Source: Chloracidobacterium sp. UBA6041 (GTDB taxonomy: Bacteria; Acidobacteriota; Blastocatellia; Pyrinomonadales; Pyrinomonadaceae). From it: a DNA stretch of 14,968 bases. Positions 8,801 to 14,968 of this stretch are shown here, piece after piece. A program made the position numbers and the translations under genes. Within the stretch, counting starts at the first letter, position 1, and each line of letters begins with the position of its first letter. Location: positions 3,451 to 18,418 of the forward strand of contig DIYZ01000159.1 in assembly GCA_002427845.1 (NCBI GenBank). Reading direction: 5' to 3'. The notes under the pieces were generated by a model that did no database searches, had not been told where the DNA came from, and worked only from the letters and a program-made list of their open reading frames with translations.

Positions 8801-9048
8801 AGCTCGATTGCTTTATAGACTTCCTGGATCGGCTCTGGAACTCCCTCCCAGCGAAACGCTGTTCTTAGAATCTCGTGGTGCTGCAAGACCTGTTGCCATG
8901 CCTCCAACAAAGCAACAGGGTCGAGGTTTTCCTTCAAGTCGCAGGTCATTTGCTGAATGTAAGCGCCACCTTCGTGGAGACTATGCAGCAACATGCCCTG
9001 CTGCATAGACGAAAGCGGATAGCTGGCCTCGACCTCGTTGGTGTTCAT
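5878..9048 (-). CDS. NRPS, single module C-A-PCP, predicted glutamine-activating
   Basis: A 1056-residue single-module synthetase, counted from the ATG at 9048. C domain about 9-448, with YPLSSMQQGMLLHS near the start and HHALLDG at 141-147. A domain about 465-963: YTSGSTGEPKG 612-622, GPTE 753-756, YRTGD 840-844, catalytic Lys953. PCP about 975-1050 with GGDSL, Ser1008. Aligned to GrsA, pocket residues 658, 659, 662, 701, 726, 728, 751, 759, 760 and 953 read D-A-W-Q-F-G-L-I-D-K, which I recall as the exact tyrocidine-type Gln code. The module should add L-Gln to the upstream chain. The C domain differs from the others in the window (FHHALLDG, LFINTLPLRV, LVFENY). It recalls C domains that open proteins such as TycB, which there follow an epimerase, yet none is visible here. 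The PCP is GGDS where the others are GGHS. The frame stays open to a TTG at 9114, but those 22 extra residues are unlike a C-domain lead. I chose the ATG; it lacks a clear ribosome site. Confidence 0.95.
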   Translation of the reverse strand: MNTNEVEASYPLSSMQQGMLLHSLHEGGAYIQQMTCDLKENLDPVALLEAWQQVLQHHEILRTAFRWEGVPEPIQEVYKAIELPWRNEDWRHLTPEVRQQEFEDFLASDRKKGFDVTKPPLMRLAHFRLADTHHRLVWTFHHALLDGRSQLTVLQEVFALYDARGNGSVPELRTRRPYRDYINWLQQQEWSKARDFWIEYLRGFKPLLLKTGDEEFTSTLPRRFPTQSLELSEEFSTALKLVAEQHQITLNTMVQASWAVLLSRYYGSADIVFGTTRACRHQTLTESESMLGLFINTLPLRVNVDPEQPLLEWLTELRRQQIAFRAYEQTPLAKIQEWGEAPRGKSLFETVLVFENYRLNDQIKQSEGQWQGRLFDSLEQTHYPLTLAAYSGRELLLRLEYDGRRFDDASIERMLGHLTSLLEGMAEDLNRSVGQLSMLSPTERRQLLSEWNQTSESYRSQVCLHQLFSEQVKRTPEAAAVVFENEQLSFAELENRANQLAHHLRSRDVGPEVLVGVCMERSVEMVVALLGILKAGGAYVPLDPGYPSERLSFMLADAGVKILLTQRSVELDLDVNDLERIYLGKDGQRFLSEPTTPPENDAHPQHPAYVIYTSGSTGEPKGVVITHRAICNHMQWMQKEFPLTHGDCVLQKTPISFDASVWEFYAPLLAGACLVLARPDGHKNPLYLVQTVQRYEVTTLQLVPSLLRLLLDEPALAQCHSLKRVFCGGEPLTRDMVERFSARSAADLINLYGPTEACIDATFWVFDRERPTRSVTIGRPISNMESYVLDQSLAAVPVGVCGELYLGGAGLARGYLRRPDLTAERFVPDPFSREAGARWYRTGDLARYLPDGNIVYEGRVDRQVKLHGFRIELAEIESCLARHPAVRDCAVIVREDRPGRKSLAAYVVPLPEQTSDQTTPNELRAFLTSKLPAYMLPSVFLYLEQLPLTENGKLDWRALPAPVPASGDNVFTAPRDLTEEIIAGIWSEVLGTARVSVQQDFFELGGDSLTATQVISRINLAFQIDLPLGVLFEHRTVEGLASAIEESLIDELSRTP

Positions 9049-9077
9049 CTGAGAATCATCTAAATAGTCTTGTAGTA

Positions 9078-9129
9078 ACAGGCTGCCACCTGTGATCGGG
9101 TTCACCAAACGCAAAGGCTAGCAGCCTGT
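9078..9129 (-). other. Intergenic region with competing hairpins between the Val and Gln module genes
   Basis: Between the TGA at 9137-9135 and the ATG at 9048 lie 86 bases with several inverted repeats. ACAGGCTGC (minus strand, 9129-9121) is perfectly complementary to GCAGCCTGT (9086-9078), a 9-bp stem with a 34-base loop. Each arm can instead fold locally: AGGCT-GCT-AGCCT at 9127-9115, or ACAGG-TGGCAG-CCTGT at 9093-9078. ATCACAGG also occurs twice as a direct repeat (9132-9125 and 9096-9089). No T-run follows, so this is not a standard terminator. It could be an RNA stability or expression-balancing element, or chance; it also argues that this stretch is non-coding. Confidence 0.4.
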
Positions 9130-9134
9130 GATAC

Positions 9135-12100
9135 TCAACCACGCGGCAGTCGCCTGATTTCGGGTACAACCTTCTGATCTTCGGTCCCCGCATTTCGCAG
9201 GAACTCGGCCAGACCGACAACGGTAGGTTGCTCGAAAAAGTACCGCAGCGGCATATTCACATTAAACGTCTCGCGAATCCGGGCCATTACCTGCGTTGCC
9301 AACAGCGAGTGTCCACCGAGATCGAAGAAGTTGTCGTAGATTCCAATCTCTTCACGACCCAGAACATCGCGCCAGAGACTCGCGAGCTTGATCTCGGCTT
9401 CGGAGCGCGGAGCAACAAAAGCATCAGCCAAATCGGGTCGGGACTTTTCCGGCAAGGGCAACGCGCGTTGATCGATCTTGCCGTTTGGCGTTAGCGGCAG
9501 CTTCTCGAGAAACACAAAGTAGGCCGGCGTCATATAGCCTGGTAGTTTCTTTTTCAAGAAGCCTTGAAGCTGTTCCCTCAAATCCGCGCCGACTTCTCCC
9601 GGATCGGCCACGACGTAAGCCACCAGGTCTCTGTTACCTCGTTCGGAGTCCCTCAGGACCACTACTGCGTCTTGCACACTCGAGTGTTCTCCCAGAGCCG
9701 TTTCAATTTCCCCGAGCTCGATGCGGTAACCACGCAGCTTTACTTGATGGTCCAGCCGGCCAAGAAATTGTATCGAACCATCCGGTCGATAACGCGCCAG
9801 GTCTCCCGTCTTGTAGAGGCGCTCATCGGCTCGACTGCTAAACGGGTTAGGAACGAAGCACTCGGCTGTTAGATCAGGACGGTTCAAATAGCCACGCGCT
9901 AGTCCATCGCCGCCGATGTACAGCTCTCCGGCAACACCTATTGGCGCGAGCTCCGTTTGCCGGTCGAGGATGTAGACTTCCGTGTTTGTTATCGGAAAAC
10001 CAATCGGCACGCTGCTCTCAAATCGCTCTCCGCTCTTCACTCGATAGCAGCACGTGAACGTCGTGTTCTCCGTCGGTCCATACCCATTGATCAACTGGCA
10101 TCCGCTCAATTCGTCCGCCGCCTTCTCCAAGTGCGGCACGGAGAGCACGTCGCCACCGGCCAGAAGTTGTCGCACGCCGCGCAGGTTTTCCAGGTCTGTT
10201 TCCACGATCTGATGAAACAGTCCCGCCGTCAGCCACAGCGTCGTCACTCCGTTGTGCTTTACTGCTTCGCCGAGCTCTCCCAGCGCCGCCAATCCCGGAG
10301 GCATTACAACGAGCCGAGCGCCATTTAGCAGACTGCCCCAAATTTCAAACGTCGAGGCGTCAAACGACAGGGGCGCAAATTGCAGAAAAACTTCGTCCGG
10401 CCCAAACTGTGCATACTCTGTCTCTTTCACCAGTCGCACGACGCTCTGGTGCGTAACGCTCACCCCCTTTGGTTTACCCGTCGAGCCTGAGGTATAGATC
10501 ACGTATACCAGGTTCTGAGGCGTGCAGTTGTTCTCAGGATTCTCTGCACTCTCTTTAGCAATCTGCTGCCAGTCGCGATCCAAACAGATCACTTCCGCGA
10601 CATGTGCGGGCATCCGCTCTACCAACTGCTGCTGAGTGAGCAACACTGGGGCAGCGGCATCTTCCAGCATAAAGGAGAGGCGCTGCCGAGGGTGTGCAGG
10701 ATCTAAAGGTACATATGCTCCGCCAGCTTTGAGAATCCCTAATAGCCCCACGACCATCTCCAGCGAACGCTCCATCAGAATGCCGACGCGCGCCTCTGGG
10801 CCAACGCCGCGCGCTCGCAGGTAATGCGCCACCTGATTGGATTTCCGGTTCAATTCCGCATACGTCAATCGCTCTTGTCCGAACACAATAGCCACGGCAT
10901 CAGGAGTACGCTCGACCTGTGCTTCGAAGAGTTCGGGCACACATTCATCTTGCGGATACTCACGGTGGTGGTCGTTCCACTCCACCAGCAACTGCTGGCG
11001 CTCTGTTGCGGTCAACAGTGGCAATTCAGAAATCCGGCAGTCGGGTTTGCTGACGATGCCTTCGAGTAGAATTTGAAAGCGCTGCAGCAATCCCTGAATC
11101 GTGTGGCGATCGAAGAGATCCGTGCTGTAAACAAACTCGCACCCAAGGCCCTCGGGCAAATCCCAAAAATATGCCTCAAGGTCCAGACGCGTGACGCTGG
11201 CATCAAAGCCTATTGGGTCGACTATGAAGTTTCCCATACCGAGGGCCTGAGGAATGTTCTGTAGTGAAAGAGTTACCTGGAATAACGGATTATGGCTAAG
11301 ACTTCGTTCCGGTTGCAGTTCTTCAACCAGTTTCTCAAAAGGCAGGTCCTGATTACCGTAGGCCGTTAGTGTGGTTTCTTTCACTTGCCGCAGCAACTCG
11401 CGGAAAGTCATATCGGCGCTGATGGTAGAGCTCATTACCAGGGTGTTTACGAAGAAGCCCACCAGCAACTCGGTCTCTTTACGAGTGCGATTAGCAATGG
11501 GAGCTCCTATCACGATTGTATCCTGCCGCGTGTGACGCCACAGGAGACTCTGAAAGGCTGCCAGCAGAATCATGAAAAGGGTCGCGCCTTCCTGGCGCGC
11601 CAGGTCTTTGAGCGCTGCATTTAGATCCGCCGACAGGGTAAGAGATTCGTAAGCGCCTCGGAACGTCTGGACTGGTGGCCGTGGCCGGTCGAGCGGCAAT
11701 TCCAACATGGCCGGCGCGCCGGCAAGCTGTTTCTTCCAGTATGAGAGCTGTTCCTTGAGAGTTTCTCCTTGCAAAAATTCCCGTTGCCATATGGCAAAGT
11801 CGGCATATTGAATCGGCAATTCTTTTAGCGGAAAAGGCTGGTTGGCTTTAAAAGCCTCGTACAGAGTAACCAGCTCACGTAACAGCAGCGCAGTGGACCA
11901 CGCATCAGTTATGATGTGATGCAGCGATACGAACAGAAGGTGATCTGCTGAACTCAGGCGGACCAAGCTGGCCGATAGCAAGGGTCCATCAGCGAGGCTA
12001 AACGCAATTTCGGAGTGCTCGACAGCCAGACGCGCTATCTCCTGGGCACGCTCGTTTTCGGCCAATCCGCTAAGGTCAATCAATGGCAAGGGCAAATCCT

Positions 12101-12449
12101 GGTGTGGTTGAATGATCTGGACCGGCTCGTTGCCCGCCAGACGAAAAACTGTGCGTAGAGATTCGTGACGCTCGACCACCGCGTTGAGTGCACGCGCCAG
12201 CGCCTGGCAATCGAGGTCCTCGCTGATCCGCACGTGGCGAGAGACGTTGTAAGACGAATTGCCCGGTTGTAGTTGGTCCAGGAACCACAGCCGCTGTTGC
12301 GCGAATGAGAGCGGCACAAGATCCTGCCGCGGACGGCGAGGGATACTCCGGCTCACTTGGCTGGTGTCAGAAACTCCACGCAGGCGTTGCTCCAGCAGCG
12401 CGCGCTTTGCCGGCGATAGTCTCGATTTTTTATCACTGACGTTTTCCAT
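9135..12449 (-). CDS. NRPS, single module C-A-PCP, predicted valine-activating
   Basis: A complete single-module synthetase of 1104 residues. The N-terminus has a short helical segment, LSPAKRALLEQRLRG at 11-25, a common lead in front of LCL-type C domains that may aid docking. C domain about 45-480, with core motif LSFAQQRLWFLDQL and HHIITDA at 177-183; the usual DG is DA here, a tolerated variant. A domain about 505-1000: YTSGSTGKPKG 652-662, GPTE 791-794, YKTGD 879-883, catalytic Lys991. PCP about 1015-1087, GGHSL with Ser1048. Pocket residues 697, 698, 701, 739, 763, 765, 789, 797, 798 and 991 read D-A-F-W-L-G-G-T-F-K. This differs at one position from the classic Val code DAFWIGGTFK, so valine is likely and a related branched residue possible. 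The start is an ATG with AAAGG five bases upstream, overlapping the stop of the preceding gene. No epimerase or methyltransferase is present. Confidence 0.97.
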   Translation of the reverse strand: MENVSDKKSRLSPAKRALLEQRLRGVSDTSQVSRSIPRRPRQDLVPLSFAQQRLWFLDQLQPGNSSYNVSRHVRISEDLDCQALARALNAVVERHESLRTVFRLAGNEPVQIIQPHQDLPLPLIDLSGLAENERAQEIARLAVEHSEIAFSLADGPLLSASLVRLSSADHLLFVSLHHIITDAWSTALLLRELVTLYEAFKANQPFPLKELPIQYADFAIWQREFLQGETLKEQLSYWKKQLAGAPAMLELPLDRPRPPVQTFRGAYESLTLSADLNAALKDLARQEGATLFMILLAAFQSLLWRHTRQDTIVIGAPIANRTRKETELLVGFFVNTLVMSSTISADMTFRELLRQVKETTLTAYGNQDLPFEKLVEELQPERSLSHNPLFQVTLSLQNIPQALGMGNFIVDPIGFDASVTRLDLEAYFWDLPEGLGCEFVYSTDLFDRHTIQGLLQRFQILLEGIVSKPDCRISELPLLTATERQQLLVEWNDHHREYPQDECVPELFEAQVERTPDAVAIVFGQERLTYAELNRKSNQVAHYLRARGVGPEARVGILMERSLEMVVGLLGILKAGGAYVPLDPAHPRQRLSFMLEDAAAPVLLTQQQLVERMPAHVAEVICLDRDWQQIAKESAENPENNCTPQNLVYVIYTSGSTGKPKGVSVTHQSVVRLVKETEYAQFGPDEVFLQFAPLSFDASTFEIWGSLLNGARLVVMPPGLAALGELGEAVKHNGVTTLWLTAGLFHQIVETDLENLRGVRQLLAGGDVLSVPHLEKAADELSGCQLINGYGPTENTTFTCCYRVKSGERFESSVPIGFPITNTEVYILDRQTELAPIGVAGELYIGGDGLARGYLNRPDLTAECFVPNPFSSRADERLYKTGDLARYRPDGSIQFLGRLDHQVKLRGYRIELGEIETALGEHSSVQDAVVVLRDSERGNRDLVAYVVADPGEVGADLREQLQGFLKKKLPGYMTPAYFVFLEKLPLTPNGKIDQRALPLPEKSRPDLADAFVAPRSEAEIKLASLWRDVLGREEIGIYDNFFDLGGHSLLATQVMARIRETFNVNMPLRYFFEQPTVVGLAEFLRNAGTEDQKVVPEIRRLPRG

Positions 12450-12454
12450 TTCAA

Positions 12455-12459
12455 CCTTT
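12455..12459 (-). promoter_or_regulatory. Ribosome binding site of the Val-module gene
   Basis: On the minus strand AAAGG lies five bases before the ATG at 12449 and overlaps the TAA stop (12460-12458) of the upstream synthetase. It is the only junction in the window with a well-spaced Shine-Dalgarno-like site. It fixes the start and suggests translational coupling between the two synthetases. Confidence 0.6.
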
Positions 12460-14968
12460 ATCCAAACAGCTGATGCGCCTCATCCTCCGGCATCGATTCG
12501 AGTTGAGCGACCAGGTGATCTTCGATGGCAGCCGCAAGCGCGGCCACGGTCGAGTGCTCGAAAACTGCCGACAACCGTAATTCAATCTTGAAGATTGCGT
12601 TTATTCGGGAAAGCACTTGGGTGGCTCTCAGCGAGTGGCCACCTAATTCAAAGAAGTTGTCGTGGATGCCAATCTGGTTGAGACCCAGAACTTCACTCCA
12701 GACGCCGCTGATCAATTCTTCCGTTTCGTTTCGCGGCGCAATAAATTCTCGCTTCAAATTTGTCAACGAAGGATCGGGCAGCGGCAGCGCGCGCCGGTCG
12801 ACCTTACCGTTTGCTGTTAGCGGCAGTTGTTCCAGAGTGACAAAGTAGGTTGGTACCAGCACAAGTGGCAGCTTCTGCGCCAGATATTCTCGAAGTTCTG
12901 ATATCTTGACCGAGTCTGATGTGTCGTGAACAACGTAGGCCGCCAGCGCGTTCTCGCCCTGCTGGTCTTTAAGAGAAACGACGATAGACCCCGCCACCGA
13001 TGGATGCCTGCTGAGTACGGCATTGACCTCTTCTGGTTCGACTCGCACGCCACGAATCTTGATCTGTTCGTCAAGGCGTCCAAGTATGTCCAGAGTGCCA
13101 TCCGGCCGATAGCGACCACGGTCACCCGTCCGGTAGAGAAGATCATCTGCATCATCAGTGAACGGATTCTTGATGAACCGCGCCCGCTGTTCTTCCGCGG
13201 CGTTGATGTAGCCCAGCGTGCGGAATGGCGTGCGAATCACTATCTCACCCGGCTCCCCAATGCCGCAGAGGCGGTCGGCGTCGTTCAGCACCAGCGCCTG
13301 CGTTTCAGGCAAGGGCCGGCCAACCGGCTGAATCCCGAACGCCGGTTCGTCCGGCACCACGTGGAAACATTTCGCCAGCGTCGTTTCAGTCGGACCATAC
13401 AGATTCACCAACTTTCCTGACGCCACCTCGCGCCACCGGCGCACAAGGGAATCCGTAAGCGGCTCTCCAGCAAAGAAAACCCAACGCAGGGAACGCAACG
13501 AGACCTCCTGCGGAACATCGTTGAGCCAAGTCTGCGCGAGCGTCGGCACGGTGTGTAGAATCGAAATCTGCTCGCGTTCAAGCCACGCAAGAATGTTGCC
13601 TGATGCCGCGTTGGTTGGGTCGTGAGGCAAATGGAGACTCGCGCCGCTGGTCAACGGCAGGAAGATATCCCGCAGCACTACGTCAAAAGATAAACCAGTC
13701 AATTGCGCGGCGCGGTCCTCCGCTGTGATTCCAAACTCTTCGCGCTGCCACTTGAGAAAGTGACTTAGTCCTTTGTGGCATCCGAGCACGCCTCTGGGAA
13801 CACCACTGGTGCCGGAAGTAAAAAACAGATACGCCGGGTCCGAAGCACTGAGTTCGGGTAGGCGAAAGCTTCCGGGTAGCGCAGTTCGTGCGGATTCAGA
13901 TGATGTCCGCGGGTCTTCACACACCAGCGTGATGGCGAGCGAGGGAAGCTCACGCATCCAGTCGTCCTCGGTTCTCCATTTACCTACATACAACAGACGC
14001 CTGGCCTCAGCTTCGTGAACCATCAGCTTCTGCCGCTCGCTCGGCAGATTCTGATCGAGAGTGAGAAGCACACCGCCACTGCTGAGAACACCCAGCATGC
14101 TGGCAATCAGTCCAAAGCTCGGCGACCCGCTGACAGCCACCACGTCGCCTTTTTTCAGACCCTCAGCCAGCAGTCTGCGTGCTATCGATCGAGCTTCTTC
14201 GGCCAGCTCGCTGTAGGTCCAGGAATTCTGTCCTTTGCAGATCGCCGGACGATCCGGAATCTCCTTTGCTCTCGCGAAGAACGTTTCTGTGATGAGATCG
14301 TATTCGGGCTCAGACAGTACGGCCGTGGGATCGGGTAGCTTGCGCTCCGTGGGAGCTACCAGTGAATACTCTGAGATCCGTTTGTCAGGCCGAGCGACGA
14401 TCTGCTCAAGTAGGTAGCGAAACTGTTCCAGCATCACGGCCATCCGCGCCGGCGCAAAAAGATCAGTGTTGTAACTCAGTATGAGCTGGATTGTGTCGGC
14501 ATCTTCCGCGGCATACATAGTGAGATCGAATTGCGACCAGGCGGCTACCGGCGAGAAGACTTCTGCGGTAACGCCAGAAAGTTTCACTTTGTTGTCCGCG
14601 GAGTCATAAAGATTGAAGAAGACTTGAAACAATGGCGTGCGGCTCAGATCGCGTTGCGACTGCAGCTCTGCCACCAACTGCTCAAACGGCACATCCTGGT
14701 TTTCGTACGCACCCAAAGCTACGTCACGCACCAGCGCCAACAGCTTTCGAAAATCTAAGTCATCGGAAAATTTAGTGCGTAACACCAAGTTGTTGAGAAA
14801 GAGCCCAATCAAGTATTCGGTTTCGGTGCGCGTGCGATTGGCAATTGGCGAGCCGACGAGAATATCATCCTGACCTGTATATCGATGCAACAGGATATTG
14901 AAGACTGCCAAAAGCGTCATAAAGGTCGTAACGCTCTCTCGCTGGCTCATTGTTCTCACGGCGTTTAC
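12458..14968 (-). CDS. NRPS, 5'-truncated: end of C domain, divergent A domain, PCP
   Basis: The frame is open from the window edge, so this is the last 836 residues of a longer protein; the GTG at 14959 and ATG at 14950 are internal. Residues 1-208 are the back half of a C domain (GSPIANRTRTETEYLIGLF; PFEQLVAEL); the catalytic HHxxxDG is beyond the edge. A domain about 225-728 with an atypical A3, FFTSGTSGVPRG (382-393), an atypical A2 (GGVLLTLDQNLP), GPTE 525-528, YRTGDRGRY 612-620 and Lys722. PCP about 743-815, GGHSL with Ser779. Aligned to GrsA, the pocket reads D-V-R-H-F-A-L-L-A-K. Arg at position 239 and His at 278 match no code I know, so no substrate is assigned. The A domain has the LSFDVVLRDIFLPLTSGA signature of a distinct subgroup that I recall from cyanobacterial-type synthetases. 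The tail (LVAQLESMPEDEAHQLFG) looks like a C-terminal docking helix. The next gene starts 8 bases on. Confidence 0.95.
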   Translation of the reverse strand, partial: VNAVRTMSQRESVTTFMTLLAVFNILLHRYTGQDDILVGSPIANRTRTETEYLIGLFLNNLVLRTKFSDDLDFRKLLALVRDVALGAYENQDVPFEQLVAELQSQRDLSRTPLFQVFFNLYDSADNKVKLSGVTAEVFSPVAAWSQFDLTMYAAEDADTIQLILSYNTDLFAPARMAVMLEQFRYLLEQIVARPDKRISEYSLVAPTERKLPDPTAVLSEPEYDLITETFFARAKEIPDRPAICKGQNSWTYSELAEEARSIARRLLAEGLKKGDVVAVSGSPSFGLIASMLGVLSSGGVLLTLDQNLPSERQKLMVHEAEARRLLYVGKWRTEDDWMRELPSLAITLVCEDPRTSSESARTALPGSFRLPELSASDPAYLFFTSGTSGVPRGVLGCHKGLSHFLKWQREEFGITAEDRAAQLTGLSFDVVLRDIFLPLTSGASLHLPHDPTNAASGNILAWLEREQISILHTVPTLAQTWLNDVPQEVSLRSLRWVFFAGEPLTDSLVRRWREVASGKLVNLYGPTETTLAKCFHVVPDEPAFGIQPVGRPLPETQALVLNDADRLCGIGEPGEIVIRTPFRTLGYINAAEEQRARFIKNPFTDDADDLLYRTGDRGRYRPDGTLDILGRLDEQIKIRGVRVEPEEVNAVLSRHPSVAGSIVVSLKDQQGENALAAYVVHDTSDSVKISELREYLAQKLPLVLVPTYFVTLEQLPLTANGKVDRRALPLPDPSLTNLKREFIAPRNETEELISGVWSEVLGLNQIGIHDNFFELGGHSLRATQVLSRINAIFKIELRLSAVFEHSTVAALAAAIEDHLVAQLESMPEDEAHQLFG

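Noticed and set aside
9045..9059. Four-codon reading frame whose TGA overlaps the ATG of the Gln-module gene
   Set aside because: Too short to tell from chance, and no ribosome binding site is visible before it.
9049..9114. TTG at 9114 as the start of the Gln-module gene
   Set aside because: The 22 extra residues do not resemble a C-domain lead, TTG is a rare start, and the stretch carries intergenic inverted repeats. It remains possible.
9078..9129. Factor-independent terminator between the Val and Gln module genes
   Set aside because: No T-run follows the stem, the loop is 34 bases, and the next gene clearly continues the same pathway.
1..14968. Epimerase, methyltransferase, thioesterase, ketosynthase, tRNA, CRISPR or transposase genes
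   Set aside because: No motifs of these were found on either strand; the large frames are fully accounted for by C, A, PCP and oxygenase domains.

Overview
The window is the interior of a large nonribosomal peptide synthetase (NRPS) locus. Every gene I can support lies on the minus strand, so transcription runs from the high-coordinate end to the low-coordinate end. Five NRPS genes stand head to tail with short gaps (8, 86 or 20 depending on the start, 26 and 8 bases) and look like one operon. The operon runs off both ends of the window. No promoter, tRNA, rRNA, CRISPR array, transposase or factor-independent terminator was seen. GC is moderate. The modules resemble those I recall from Cyanobacteria, Myxococcota and soil Acidobacteriota. 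A small palindromic insert in one gene fits my memory of Acidobacteriota-type repeats. The host is best called an NRPS-rich soil or environmental bacterium, with the phylum uncertain.

In transcription order: (1) 14968-12458, 5'-truncated, end of a C domain, then A and PCP; its A domain belongs to a divergent subtype with an unreadable pocket. (2) 12449-9135, C-A-PCP, pocket DAFWLGGTFK, probably Val. (3) 9048-5878, C-A-PCP, pocket DAWQFGLIDK, Gln. (4) 5851-128, C-A-PCP-C followed by a fused TauD-like Fe(II)/2-oxoglutarate oxygenase; pocket DFWNAGFVWK, which fits no code I know. (5) 119-1, the first 39 codons of another NRPS gene that opens with a C domain. I found this fifth gene by reading past the stop of gene 4.

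If the genes act in their physical order, the visible part adds X-Val-Gln-Y to a growing chain. A tethered oxygenase sits next to the Y carrier protein, and the chain is then passed to the synthetase starting at 119. No epimerase, methyltransferase or thioesterase domain lies in the window, so release happens elsewhere.

The most unusual points are four. The C domain joined to the oxygenase in gene 4 is one C domain too many for simple chain elongation. An in-frame insertion of about 60 bases containing two palindromes lies inside the gene 4 A domain. The gene 4 pocket appears to mix two A-domain types. The gap between genes 2 and 3 can form competing hairpins.
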